Below, piece after piece: positions 45,572 through 54,395 of a DNA stretch of 64,000 nucleotides (position 1 is the first letter of the stretch; the number at the start of each line of letters is the position of its first letter). The translations under genes were made by a program, and so were the position numbers. The notes under the pieces were generated by a model. That model was not told the DNA's origin and ran no database searches. It saw only the letters and a program-made list of their open reading frames with translations. This DNA is from Dysgonomonas gadei ATCC BAA-286 (lineage in GTDB: Bacteria; Bacteroidota; Bacteroidia; Bacteroidales; Dysgonomonadaceae): the NCBI RefSeq assembly GCF_000213555.1, contig NZ_GL891986.1:189123-253122 (forward strand), written 5' to 3'.

Positions 45572-46099
45572 ATGAAAATCAGATTCTTCCTTTTCACACT
45601 GGCCTGCTTTTTTATCCTCAGCGTGAGTATGGTTGCACAAAGCACTAGTCTGGCTGCCGGCACAAAAATAACGATGTTCGACGATAAGAAAAAGAATATT
45701 GAAACCTTAGAAGTTGGTGATGTTGTTTTATCTTTCAATACCAAAGATAAAGTGTATGAAGAAAAGAAGGTAAAAAGCATAAACAAAAGAATGTACAGCC
45801 GGCTTGTCCGTGTGACCCTTAATAGCGGAATACAACTTACCATGACCAGCGATTGTCCGTTCCTTGCCGAAAAAGGCTGGGTATCTGTCGATCCGGAGTT
45901 GACTAAGTCAAATAAAAAATATACTGATGTAAAACGTTGTCAGATAGGTGAATTTGCTCTTTTCTACAATGTGACAAGTACAGACTATGTAGAAATCTCC
46001 GTTATACAAGGCATAATGGATCCAACCCAGACCTATATAGTAGAACTGGAAGGAGACGGAGCTATTGTAGCTAACGGTTTTCTTGTAGGACAGAATTAA
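45572..46099 (+). CDS. Secreted stand-alone Hint-domain protein
   Basis: 175 residues with a signal peptide ending MVAQS near 22. The rest is a Hint (hedgehog/intein) fold: SLAAGTKITMFDDKKKNIET (block A-like), LEVGDVVLSFN, RLVRVTLNSGIQLTMTSDCP (block B-like, with TxxCP instead of TxxH) and a C-terminal VANGFLV. The catalytic Cys at the start (here Ala) and the terminal His-Asn (here Ala-Asn) are absent or altered, so protein splicing or autoprocessing is unlikely. Function unknown. Confidence 0.75.
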   Translation: MKIRFFLFTLACFFILSVSMVAQSTSLAAGTKITMFDDKKKNIETLEVGDVVLSFNTKDKVYEEKKVKSINKRMYSRLVRVTLNSGIQLTMTSDCPFLAEKGWVSVDPELTKSNKKYTDVKRCQIGEFALFYNVTSTDYVEISVIQGIMDPTQTYIVELEGDGAIVANGFLVGQN

Positions 46100-46105
46100 T
46101 AAAGA

Positions 46106-46543
46106 ATGAAGCTTGATACAAATAATATACGAGAGCGAATAAAGAATACCTTCCTGGAGACATTGAACATCACATTCATAGAATCTGATGATCCAATGTC
46201 TCTTGAAGCGATTATGCCCGTTACCCAACAGATGACTCAAACTATGGGCATATTGCATGGCGGGGCAACCATCTCCCTTGCCGAATCGTTGGCAGGAGCA
46301 GGTTCGAATAACATATGTGCAAGTGATGAACGATGCTTTGGTATGCAGATAAGCGCAAGTCATATATCGAGTGCTAATGTAGGCGACACAGTCCGGGCAA
46401 AAGGGATAATCCAACATAAAGGACGCTCTACACACGTGTGGAATGTGGATGTATTCTCAGAAAATACAGGCCGGCTAATATCGTCTATACGTATAACAAA
46501 TGCTGTTGTGAAACAGGTCGTATATTTCGGAAAAGGAAAATAG
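46106..46543 (+). CDS. PaaI-type hotdog thioesterase
   Basis: 145 residues. Hotdog fold with MGILHGGATISLAESLAGAG (about 48-67), the active-site region of PaaI/MenI-like thioesterases. It may hydrolyse 1,4-dihydroxy-2-naphthoyl-CoA in menaquinone synthesis or another aryl-CoA; the men genes are not in the window. Starts 6 bases after the Hint-protein gene, so the two are probably co-transcribed. Confidence 0.85.
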   Translation: MKLDTNNIRERIKNTFLETLNITFIESDDPMSLEAIMPVTQQMTQTMGILHGGATISLAESLAGAGSNNICASDERCFGMQISASHISSANVGDTVRAKGIIQHKGRSTHVWNVDVFSENTGRLISSIRITNAVVKQVVYFGKGK

Positions 46544-46630
46544 TATATCCCTTAATTTATGTAAACCAGATTAAACCTTTCACCACTTTCTATGTTCTAA
46601 TAGGAAAACAAACTACTAAAAGGAACTGTT

Positions 46631-47221
46631 ATGAAAAAGTTGATATTCATCACCATATTTACAATTCTGCTATTCTCAGCCTGTGGTACTATGCGGCTCG
46701 CGGATGTTTCAAATCTGGCTATAGGGATGACTCAAAATGAGGTAAACCAAATAATGGGACAACCAATACGAGTGTTATCTTCCACTTATACACAAGACGG
46801 ACGACAGGACGTATATGAGTATTATACCTACAGAAATGAAGCCTATGCGATAGAGTTTTGGGACGGAAGGTTATCCCGATACGACTTTATGTATGAAGAC
46901 ATCCCCCCTGCCGGAATTGCTCCACGGCCACCTTACACCACTTATCCTAACCGGCCGTCTCAGCCCGTTCGTCCATCACAACCGAACAGACCGGAAAGCA
47001 GTAGGCCGTCAAATACAAACCGGCCAGGAAATAGCACTTCCAATTCAGGTCGGCCTACAACTAGACCGTCGGAGGATAATAAACCCGGTAATAGTGGCAG
47101 ACCTTCATCCGGCGGCACAGAGCGACCGTCTTATGGCACCGGTAACAGACCATCGTCAAGAAGCAACACCCAGACGACAGAGCAAAGTAAACAAACCGAA
47201 GAAAATAAAGACAAAAAATAA
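46631..47221 (+). CDS. SmpA/BamE-like lipoprotein with low-complexity tail
   Basis: 196 residues. Lipobox LLFSACGTM (Cys about 17). Residues about 25-90 have the SmpA/OmlA (BamE) pattern (VSNLAIGMTQNEVNQIMGQP, later YEYYTY and FWDGRLSRYDFMYE). The C-terminal half is Arg/Pro/Ser/Asn low complexity (RPSQPVRPSQPNRPESSRPS). The short fold may contact outer-membrane assembly factors, but the tail is unlike BamE. The strong terminator at 47228 closes the unit. Confidence 0.75.
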   Translation: MKKLIFITIFTILLFSACGTMRLADVSNLAIGMTQNEVNQIMGQPIRVLSSTYTQDGRQDVYEYYTYRNEAYAIEFWDGRLSRYDFMYEDIPPAGIAPRPPYTTYPNRPSQPVRPSQPNRPESSRPSNTNRPGNSTSNSGRPTTRPSEDNKPGNSGRPSSGGTERPSYGTGNRPSSRSNTQTTEQSKQTEENKDKK

Positions 47222-47227
47222 AAATCA

Positions 47228-47262
47228 ATACCCATTCTTACCTGTTAAGAATGGGTATTTTA
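47228..47262 (+). terminator. Terminator after the SmpA-like gene
   Basis: ATACCCATTCTTA (47228-47240) pairs perfectly with TAAGAATGGGTAT (47246-47258) and is followed by TTTATAG. Confidence 0.88.
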
Positions 47263-47300
47263 TAGTATTGAGTCTCATCACTTCCTCTTATTATTTCCTA

Positions 47301-47408
47301 TCACAAAGACGCTGTCAGTATATCAATAAGTTTGTATACTATAACAACTATACATACTACAACGATTGCTATCATACCTGCTAAAATTTTATTTGCATAT
47401 TTTTTCAT
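47301..47408 (-). CDS. 35-residue single-helix membrane peptide
   Basis: ATG at 47408, 7 bases after the GntR stop, to TGA at 47301. The peptide is MKKYANKILAGMIAIVVVCI followed by VVIVYKLIDILTASL: a basic head and one membrane helix. It is the last cistron of the ABC/GntR operon, so it may be a small regulator or subunit of the transporter. Confidence 0.55.
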   Translation of the reverse strand: MKKYANKILAGMIAIVVVCIVVIVYKLIDILTASL

Positions 47409-47415
47409 AATATCT

Positions 47416-47775
47416 CTATCCTTTTGACTTATTATACCTATCAACCACCTCATCTATACTGATATCCAGCAATTCCATAGTCTTGAAAGTTTCAGGAAGC
47501 ATTTCCTCGAAGAAATCTTTCTTCTGAAGATTCAGTATTTGTTTACGGGCATTTTCTGCTACATAATATCCCATACCACGTTTTGAATAGATTATATTTT
47601 CTGCCTGCATATATTCAAAAGCCCGCATGGCTGTATTGGGATTGACCTGCAATATTGTACCCAACTCTCTGACAGAGGGAACGCGCTCCTCTTCGGCCCA
47701 TTCATTGGTCAGCATTTTCTGAAAACAGAAGTCCACTATTTGCAGATATATCGGCTTATTTGATTTAAAATCCAT
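47416..47775 (-). CDS. GntR family transcriptional regulator (YtrA-type)
   Basis: 119 residues. Winged HTH at about 10-75 (YLQIVDFCFQKMLTNEW, then VPSVRELGTILQVNPNTAMRAF) and a short C-terminal helical part, as in YtrA-type GntR proteins that control adjacent ABC transporters. Lies 4 bases after the permease gene. The palindrome at 49408-49431 over the operon promoter is the likely operator. Confidence 0.92.
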   Translation of the reverse strand: MDFKSNKPIYLQIVDFCFQKMLTNEWAEEERVPSVRELGTILQVNPNTAMRAFEYMQAENIIYSKRGMGYYVAENARKQILNLQKKDFFEEMLPETFKTMELLDISIDEVVDRYNKSKG

Positions 47776-47779
47776 AATA

Positions 47780-48562
47780 TTAAATTTCTGTTTCTCTCAG
47801 TTTAAAAAAGGATACAGTCCACATACCTATAGGTACCACAATATCTATAATAACACTACAAGCCCTGATTATAGCATCGGAGGTAAAAGCCATGAGCCCC
47901 ATAGAGTGTCCTGCTTCATAACCTATATTAAAAGCTTGCTGTTGATCACTATTCAGGTTAAATGTCATATTACCATGTTCCATGGATAGATGCACCATCA
48001 ATATTGCTCCAAATATGAGTATTATAAACAATATCAATAAGATTACCGAGGTTTTAGCAAAAGAATACCTTTTGAAATAATAATATCCACACATGAATAT
48101 AGATTGGAAAAACAGCATCACAAACAGAACTTTTGGCTTATAAAGATTATCTGTCAATACCATTTCTTTAGCATGTACCTGTACTCCTTCGACCGGAATA
48201 AAGCCTGTTATAATGTTCAACAGTGACAATAATATGAATATCATTACTGGTAGTACAATCACATATTTAATCCAGACACTTATAAATTTTTCAAAAGTTG
48301 ATGACGGTAATGTAAAATCGAAAATACTCGAATGCCTTCCCCTCGATTTCTCAAAAAAACAAGGTCCGCCAATTATAATTGTACCAGCTATCAAATATAT
48401 CAATGCAATCAAATTGCTATCGGTTGTTAACACGTTCAAAAGCATGGACAAAAAGTAAAGCCCGACGAGTCCGCCTGCAATGTACAAGTACTGCATCCTT
48501 GACAAGAAGAAGTTACGCTTTTCCAGTTCCCAAAAACGATTTATATTAAATATTGCATTCAT
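47780..48562 (-). CDS. ABC-2-type permease subunit
   Basis: 260 residues, about six hydrophobic segments. The N-terminus (INRFWELEKRNFFLSRMQYL) and the first segments (LYIAGGLVGLYFLSMLLNVL and so on) fit an ABC-2-like membrane subunit of unknown substrate. Four bases after the ATPase gene and four before GntR, so all are one transcript. Confidence 0.8.
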   Translation of the reverse strand: MNAIFNINRFWELEKRNFFLSRMQYLYIAGGLVGLYFLSMLLNVLTTDSNLIALIYLIAGTIIIGGPCFFEKSRGRHSSIFDFTLPSSTFEKFISVWIKYVIVLPVMIFILLSLLNIITGFIPVEGVQVHAKEMVLTDNLYKPKVLFVMLFFQSIFMCGYYYFKRYSFAKTSVILLILFIILIFGAILMVHLSMEHGNMTFNLNSDQQQAFNIGYEAGHSMGLMAFTSDAIIRACSVIIDIVVPIGMWTVSFFKLRETEI

Positions 48563-48566
48563 CCTA

Positions 48567-49400
48567 TCACTTATTAGAGTTAAATAATTCCTTGATCTTC
48601 CCCTTATTACTCACAACCGTATTGAATAGAGTCTCTATATTTAAGGTACTCTCTTCCTTATATTCGTTTACCTGTACCGACGCATAGCCTTGCATCGTCT
48701 GCTCGCAATAAAGCGCCTCTTGCGGTTTGGTTGATGTATATGAGAACAAAAGTTTTCGGGTAATCTCTTCCACCGAGTTATTCAACAATATCTGATTACG
48801 GTCCAATATAATGATAGGATCTATCAGGCTTTCCAGATCCCGTACCTGATGGGTGGAAATCAGGATACATCTGCTATCCTCAAAAGCCGAAGCTACGATC
48901 TTTCTGAACTGCGCCTTTGATGGAATATCCAGGCCATTGGTAGGTTCGTCGAGCAAAGTAATTGGTGTATTAAGAGCAAGAGCGAATGCTATCATTACCT
49001 TCTTTTTTTGCCCAAAAGATAATTCTGCCATCTTTCTGTCCTTATCCACATGAAAGTCGTTCAGATAAACATCGAACTGCGTCTCACTGAAATTGGGATA
49101 GAATGAAGAATTATACTTTATAAAATCTTTTATAAGCATATTCTGTACATGAAACTCCTCCGGCAAGAAGAAAAGCTGTTTCAACATCTCCGGGTTCCTG
49201 TATGCAGACTCATACTCAAAAACTTTACAACTACCATTCTTTGGAAAACACAATCCGCTGATTAAATGCAGCAAAGTAGTTTTACCCACCCCATTTTCAC
49301 CTAACAGACCATATATCCCTCCTTGCATATCAAAAGAAACATGCTCGAATACAGGCCGTTTCTTATTATAATAGAAGCTTAAGTCATTTATCTTTATCAT
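48567..49400 (-). CDS. ABC transporter ATP-binding protein
   Basis: 277 residues. Walker A GLLGENGVGKTTLL (about 32-45), a Q-loop region, signature LSFGQKKKVMIAFAL (about 130-144) and Walker B TLLDEPTNGLD (about 153-163). C-terminal extension of about 80 residues. Energises the 48562-47780 permease; typical of GntR/YtrA-type export or resistance operons. First gene of the operon, just downstream of its operator. Confidence 0.93.
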   Translation of the reverse strand: MIKINDLSFYYNKKRPVFEHVSFDMQGGIYGLLGENGVGKTTLLHLISGLCFPKNGSCKVFEYESAYRNPEMLKQLFFLPEEFHVQNMLIKDFIKYNSSFYPNFSETQFDVYLNDFHVDKDRKMAELSFGQKKKVMIAFALALNTPITLLDEPTNGLDIPSKAQFRKIVASAFEDSRCILISTHQVRDLESLIDPIIILDRNQILLNNSVEEITRKLLFSYTSTKPQEALYCEQTMQGYASVQVNEYKEESTLNIETLFNTVVSNKGKIKELFNSNK

Positions 49401-49407
49401 ACATTTT

Positions 49408-49462
49408 AGTGTATTAGTTTATTAGTACACTGCAAATATATTGCATATTTTTATATATCCAA
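49408..49462 (-). promoter_or_regulatory. Promoter and operator of the ABC/GntR operon
   Basis: The minus strand reads TTG (49462-49460), 19 bases, then TATATTTG (49440-49433), a full Bacteroidetes promoter. Immediately downstream is the dyad AGTGTA-N12-TACACT (49408-49431), which continues inward with partial symmetry. The dyad covers the expected start site and lies 7 bases before the ATPase ATG. Confidence 0.75.
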
Positions 49463-49569
49463 TAGAAAATGAAAACTTTTTTTGAAAAATCTATATAGAC
49501 TTTCAATAAATACGGATAAACAATTGATAAACAGAAATATGATTAACACAAACTTATTAGACACGCCTA

Positions 49570-49872
49570 AAAAGGTAACAAAAGTAACAGAGAAAACAAT
49601 TAATAATTAAGAATGAAAAATTAATAATTAGCTTATCGTGTTGAGAAGAGCGGGGTATCCTGTTTATAAAAAACTCCGTGTTACTCCTTTTACTCTGTGT
49701 TTAAATAAAAAGTAACAAAGGTAACACATGTATCAGCTTTTAGCTGATAGCTATTAGCCGTTAGCTTAGGCTATCACACAAGAGACTTTAGGGTAAACAT
49801 AAATATAGTTCTTTCAACTTTGTACTCATTACTTAAAACTTATTACTTGTTAAAAGGTTACAAAGGTTACAT
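49570..49872 (-). repeat. Bipartite-word array with 157-bp core (locus C, inverted)
   Basis: On the minus strand the words are 49872-49852 (ATGT, AACC/AACC), 49727-49707 (GTGT, TACC/TACT) and 49590-49570 (CTGT, TACT/TACC). The core 49706-49591 matches locus A, including the N4 pairs of its two bounding words. The 49401-50062 gap otherwise holds no gene, only AGCTGATAGC-like words. Confidence 0.75.
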
Positions 49873-49917
49873 TATTTCACTCATTTGCTAATATGCTAAT
49901 CTACAGGTTTACGAATC

Positions 49918-49997
49918 AATCTTTCAAAGAGCCATAAGCTAACAGCTAAAGGCTATCAGCTACATACATAGATAAACTTCCTGAAAAATATCACGAC
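49918..49997 (-). repeat. Dispersed block S, copy 2
   Basis: Reverse complement resembles 20541-20624 (AAGTTTATCTAT, then AGCTGATAGCCTTT and GGCTCTTTGAAA). It sits on the same side of the core array as in locus A. Confidence 0.6.
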
Positions 49998-50062
49998 TTT
50001 AACCTATATATAATCTTTTGATAGCTTATCTTTGTTTTTAACTATAAACAATAATAGAATAT

Positions 50063-50545
50063 ATGAAACATATCTTTTTCCTCTCAAGCCTTATCCTCCT
50101 TCTATCAGGGTGTAAATCAACTACAAGTAGTGTACAAGCAAAGCCTGAAGGATGGTTCAACATCGCAGTAGCCGAAGATGTGGAAATATATACGGATACA
50201 GCCAGTATAAAACACGAAGGGGCGGTAGCCTATGCCCGTGAGAAAAGGGTCTATATAACACCTGAAAGCAAAAAGCTGTATGTAGACAAAATCAGAGCAG
50301 AATATACTAAAATGGGAAAAGCAGAGAAAGCCGATAAATGGAACGATTTCAGTTACTGTATCTACAATTGCCTGTATGAGTGTACCAACAAAAGATTCAG
50401 AATATTATCGGTCGAGGACTATGACTCTGCAGGAAAACGAATAGCCAAAACTACTCCGGCCAAAAATAATATCAGATGGCTGAACGTAGACAGTGAAACT
50501 GTTGGGGACTATACCTTCTTCTTTGTCTGTGATTATCAGCAATAA
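50063..50545 (+). CDS. Lipoprotein, surface-adhesin-E-like
   Basis: 160 residues. Lipobox LLLSGCKST (Cys about 16). The mature part has WFNIAVAEDVEIYTDTASIKHEG and later NCLYECTNKRFRILSVEDYDSAGK, which recalls the small surface-adhesin E-like fold (an YxDxxSI strand, then a CxC-like pair). The resemblance is loose. A TATCTTTG -7 box lies at 50027-50034. Confidence 0.6.
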   Translation: MKHIFFLSSLILLLSGCKSTTSSVQAKPEGWFNIAVAEDVEIYTDTASIKHEGAVAYAREKRVYITPESKKLYVDKIRAEYTKMGKAEKADKWNDFSYCIYNCLYECTNKRFRILSVEDYDSAGKRIAKTTPAKNNIRWLNVDSETVGDYTFFFVCDYQQ

Positions 50546-50594
50546 AGAATATGTGAGAGAAAATTCGTATCTTTGTAGTCAAATTTAGTCGAAG

Positions 50595-52352
50595 ATGCTC
50601 GCTATAACCATATCATGGATTGCTATTTCGGTAGTATTCCTTTCCATGGGAGACATTCTTGTCTCCTTATACAACAGACTTTGCAAACAAAATGAACAAT
50701 ATGGACTTACAGATACATTCCTGCTCGGGATGTGCTTTACTCTGATCCCTCTATCCATTACTTCATTCTGGTTGCCTTCCAATCATTACGTATTATTGGC
50801 GCTTCTTGTAACATGTGTTGTATATTGGATTATAAGGAAAAACCATTTTCTGGTTATCATCCGGAAAGTCAGATCGAGCTTTACTCACCTATCCCCCTTA
50901 CAATCAGCAATTTTTATTATACCTATAATCAGCCTGATGATAGCAATCATTTGGCAGGTAGGCGTATTCGACTCTTTGCTTTATCATCAACAGAATATAC
51001 GATGGAATGAGGAATTCGCAGTCGTACCCGGACTCGGGAATATAGAACACAGGTATAGTTTCAATTCCAATTACCTTCTGCTATCAGCTATTTTCAGTCT
51101 GAGAGCCATATTCGGCGAAGGTGTGTATAGTTTGCAGGTACTGGTATTGATAGCTGTAATATGCTGGACAATAAAAGAGATCATACAATCGGGCTATGAG
51201 ATAAAGCGCATATTACTGTTATTGATAATAACAGGATATATCTTTACATTCGGATATTCATTAGCTGCCACCTCTACTGATGCCATACCCAATATAGTAT
51301 CTTTATACCTGATAGCAAAACTGCTATTATATCCGGATTCTCCGGGATACAAGAAATTATTTTTTGTTATTATCCCCATAGCCTTATTTACATTCAAACT
51401 TACCATAATTCCGCTTGGCCTTATCTCCTTATATATACTTGTCCGGTTGGTTCGAAACAAAGAATACAGGACAGCTTTATTGCTTGCTTTCATCCCTGCG
51501 GTAATACTGGGGCTTTGGTTTATCAGGAATGTTATTACTTCGGGCTATCTGATTTTCCCAGTTCACGAAATAGATATTTTTACTGTCGACTGGAAACTTC
51601 CTGCCTTTGTAGCCATAGAAGAAAAAGATTTCATTTTTTCGTGCGGAATACGTGCTCTGAATGATGTTATCTGGCAAATTGTCCATCCTGAATTAAACAG
51701 CTTCGATGGGATATACCGGTGGGGTATGAATCTTATTTTCATTGCTCCTACCCTACTTTCTCCTCTTGTAGTCGTTTATTCCCTGATAAAGAAGAAGTAT
51801 TTACATAAGAACATATACTTCGTGTATATCATATTGTTAGCAGTGATAGGGTTATGGTATTGGGGAGGCCCTGATCCCCGTTTTATAGGAGGGATATTGT
51901 TTGCTGTTATATACTATATCTGCTATCTTTTATTCTCTACCAGAGAAGAAAAGATATATCCTAAAACGGGTACGATACTTACTGCCGCCTTTGCCCTTCT
52001 TATGGGATACTGGGCTGTAAGCCGTTCCATTAAGTTTTACAATATGTTTGATTTAAAAACGCCAAAAACAAATAGCAGACCTGTATCCGACATCCTCATA
52101 AGACAATACCCTTACAGGGAGTTGCTCAAATCACTCACTCTATATACTGATGAATTTCTTCCTTACAAATTGGATAATGGGGCAACCATTTACATAAGTA
52201 AGTCTCCGGAAATACCTGACGGACGCTTTGTATGCTTCGAAAGTCCTTTTCCGTGCACAGTATTACAGGCCGATGCTCCGGGAAAGTATCAGGATATAAG
52301 CTCTGTTACCACACGGGGGAAAAGTTTACAAGACGGATTCAGACCGAAATAA
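50595..52352 (+). CDS. Large polytopic membrane protein (LIC_10190-like)
   Basis: 585 residues with about 11-13 membrane helices and a short C-terminal soluble part. A loop carries HQQNIRWNEEFAVVPGLGNI followed by EHRYSFNSNYLLLSAIF, a motif of a family of GT-C-like membrane proteins found in Leptospira and Bacteroidetes. Probably involved in envelope glycan or lipid modification; activity unproven. A TATCTTTG -7 box lies at 50568-50575. Confidence 0.7.
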   Translation: MLAITISWIAISVVFLSMGDILVSLYNRLCKQNEQYGLTDTFLLGMCFTLIPLSITSFWLPSNHYVLLALLVTCVVYWIIRKNHFLVIIRKVRSSFTHLSPLQSAIFIIPIISLMIAIIWQVGVFDSLLYHQQNIRWNEEFAVVPGLGNIEHRYSFNSNYLLLSAIFSLRAIFGEGVYSLQVLVLIAVICWTIKEIIQSGYEIKRILLLLIITGYIFTFGYSLAATSTDAIPNIVSLYLIAKLLLYPDSPGYKKLFFVIIPIALFTFKLTIIPLGLISLYILVRLVRNKEYRTALLLAFIPAVILGLWFIRNVITSGYLIFPVHEIDIFTVDWKLPAFVAIEEKDFIFSCGIRALNDVIWQIVHPELNSFDGIYRWGMNLIFIAPTLLSPLVVVYSLIKKKYLHKNIYFVYIILLAVIGLWYWGGPDPRFIGGILFAVIYYICYLLFSTREEKIYPKTGTILTAAFALLMGYWAVSRSIKFYNMFDLKTPKTNSRPVSDILIRQYPYRELLKSLTLYTDEFLPYKLDNGATIYISKSPEIPDGRFVCFESPFPCTVLQADAPGKYQDISSVTTRGKSLQDGFRPK

Positions 52353-52387
52353 GAGTAAACTGATTTTTGATCAAGTCTTTTAGATAC

Positions 52388-52756
52388 CTATTCTATCTTT
52401 TTCCCGAAAGGAAACAGTGCCAGATGAATCAGCTTGAAGTGTTGTTTTCCAAAAGGAATTCCGATTATTGTAATACAGAATATAATTCCCCAAAACAAAT
52501 GGGTAAGGGCAATCCAGAACCCTCCGATAATAATCCAGATAATATTCATTACCAAACTAAGGCAACCGATAGAACTTTCATCATCTACAACTTTGCTGCC
52601 AAAAGGCCATAGGGCAAGAATCCCCAACTTGAAAGACTGTATGCCGAATGGGATGCCTATAATTGTAATCATCATCAGAAAGCTCGCAATAAAGTATTCG
52701 AGAGCTATCATAAAACCGCCAAATAATACCCAGATAATATTTCCTATCGTTTTCAT
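52388..52756 (-). CDS. yccF: YccF family inner-membrane protein
   Basis: 122 residues with two repeats of the YccF/DUF307 unit: IIWVLFGGFMIALEY with TIIGIPFGIQSFKLGILALWPFG, and IIWIIIGGFWIALTH with TIIGIPFGKQHFKLIHLALFPFG. Each repeat has a membrane pair. Function unknown although the family is widespread. Confidence 0.93.
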   Translation of the reverse strand: MKTIGNIIWVLFGGFMIALEYFIASFLMMITIIGIPFGIQSFKLGILALWPFGSKVVDDESSIGCLSLVMNIIWIIIGGFWIALTHLFWGIIFCITIIGIPFGKQHFKLIHLALFPFGKKIE

Positions 52757-52931
52757 ATCAATTATACATTATGTTTTAAGCAAATATAGCAGGAAAAATG
52801 ACATGTTATTCATTACCCGTTTTTTTTCTATCAGATATATATAATATTAATGCCAATCAGTAGTTAAAGTAATTATTGTAGTATAATATTGTTCTATTTT
52901 TTTATGCTCCACTTCGTTCCACCTAAACGTT

Positions 52932-53345
52932 CATTTTGGCATTGCCCAAAACGAACCAAAAGGCTAGCGCTCCGCTCCTCGGCGACCCAAAACCGTTTTG
53001 CCGGCTGAATCAAACACACGGGCTATCGCCCCGTTTGATTCTACGCCGTCTGCAACGGATTGGGTACCCCGCCTGCGTCACTAATGCGCAAGGGCTGACG
53101 CACATGGGGCTAAAGCATGAAGAGCCTCTGTCCTGTCGCCGCATCGCGGTAACGGCCTCGTCCCACAGGCGGGGTACCCAATCCGTAAAGCGGAGGTGTA
53201 GGGCAAAATAGGGTAGCTGCTATACACGACTGATAATCCGGCTATGGATGATTCCGTATTATTTTGCCCCACCGAAGCTGCGGTTTTGGGTCGCCAAAGG
53301 GATGCAGCCTTGATTTTTTGTTTCGTTTTGCATCAAGGCAAAATG
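52932..53345. repeat. GC-rich nest of inverted repeats (~414 bp)
   Basis: Three concentric inverted repeats. Outer 52932-52961 with 53316-53345 (23 of 30). Middle GGCGACCCAAAACCG 52981-52995 with 53281-53295 (perfect). Inner CGGATTGGGTACCCCGCCTG 53056-53075 with 53166-53185 (perfect 20 bp). A side stem AATCAAAC/GTTTGATT (53008/53033) encloses GGGC-TATC-GCCC. Clearly richer in G and C than its AT-rich flanks. The reading frames here are not coding by appearance. The 52757-53648 gap contains no supported gene. Confidence 0.75.
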
Positions 53346-53648
53346 AAAAACAAGCCGATAGGCGCGTTAGATAAAATAGAATATATAAATTCAACTACTG
53401 ATTCGAATTATTAATTAATAGTTGAAATCTTTCCAGTTGTATGAAAAATGACTAATAGAATAGAGTGTTTCATTTACAAACACTTCATTACCGTGATTAC
53501 TGATTCTAATACAGGCTTGCATTAATTATATAAATATATATAAGAATATCTATTATTATTTTTATACTTTTAATTAAAACTTTTACGCTTACTTCAATGT
53601 TAAATAGTGAAATAAACTATAATAGTAATACACAAAAACAGACACATT

Positions 53649-54248
53649 ATGAAAAATCTGAAAAAAGCAATCGAAGGACGCCGGACTTATTACAGTATCA
53701 GTGACAAAAGCCCTGTATCGAATGAAAAAATAAAAGAAATTATCGATTTTGCTGTATTAAATGTTCCGTCAGCATTCAACTCCCAATCGACAAGAGTAGT
53801 TCTTTTACTGAATGACAATCATAAAAAACTGTGGAATATCGTAAAGGAAGTATTGAAAAAAATGGTTCCTGCCGATGCATTTCCATCGACAGAAGCAAAA
53901 ATAGACAATGCTTTTGCTGCTGGTTACGGCACAGTGCTATTCTATGAAGACCAACGTGTAGTAGAAGGCTTGCAAAAGGCATTCCCTTCATATAGCGATA
54001 ACTTCCCTGTATGGTCGCAACATACATCGGCTATGCATCAGTTCACCATCTGGACAATGCTTGAAGAGGTGGGATTCGGAGCATCGCTGCAACATTACAA
54101 CCCTATAATAGATGAAGAAGTAGCTAAGTCTTTTTCTATCGATGCTAAATGGAAATTGATCGCTCAAATGCCATTCGGCACTCCTACCAGCGAACCTGCA
54201 CCAAAAGAATTTCAACCGCTCGAAGAAAGGGTTGTGGTTTTTAAATAA
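53649..54248 (+). CDS. Nitroreductase family protein
   Basis: 199 residues. FMN-binding nitroreductase fold with RRTYYSISDKSPVSNEKI at the start and the INFAVLNVPSAFNSQSTRVV-like segment (positions about 33-52), followed by an HTSAMHQFTIWTMLEEVGFGASLQHYNP segment. It resembles the short fungal-type / HBN1-like nitroreductases, which reduce nitro compounds or quinones. Single gene with a strong terminator. Confidence 0.9.
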   Translation: MKNLKKAIEGRRTYYSISDKSPVSNEKIKEIIDFAVLNVPSAFNSQSTRVVLLLNDNHKKLWNIVKEVLKKMVPADAFPSTEAKIDNAFAAGYGTVLFYEDQRVVEGLQKAFPSYSDNFPVWSQHTSAMHQFTIWTMLEEVGFGASLQHYNPIIDEEVAKSFSIDAKWKLIAQMPFGTPTSEPAPKEFQPLEERVVVFK

Positions 54249-54270
54249 GCAGGTGATTACATATAATTCA

Positions 54271-54304
54271 AAAGCGGATGAATATTGATTTCATCCGCTT
54301 TTTC
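54271..54304 (+). terminator. Terminator after the nitroreductase gene
   Basis: AAAGCGGATGAA (54271-54282) pairs with TTCATCCGCTTT (54290-54301), followed by TTTCTG. Confidence 0.85.
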
Positions 54305-54335
54305 TGTTTAATCTCTCACTACTAATCTACAAGTA

Positions 54336-54348
54336 AGGTCGCAGACCT
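54336..54348. repeat. Dispersed hairpin motif H1, copy e
   Basis: AGGTCGCAGACCT, the exact reverse complement of copy b (5866). It lies between convergent genes. Confidence 0.65.
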
Positions 54349-54395
54349 TTTGTTTGTTATAATCAAATACTATTACGTCAAATCCTTTCTGAGTC

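Noticed and set aside
52936..53211. A 91-residue reading frame in the GC-rich region
   Set aside because: It lies inside the nested inverted repeats and has no protein-like pattern. Both strands are open there only because of the high GC content.
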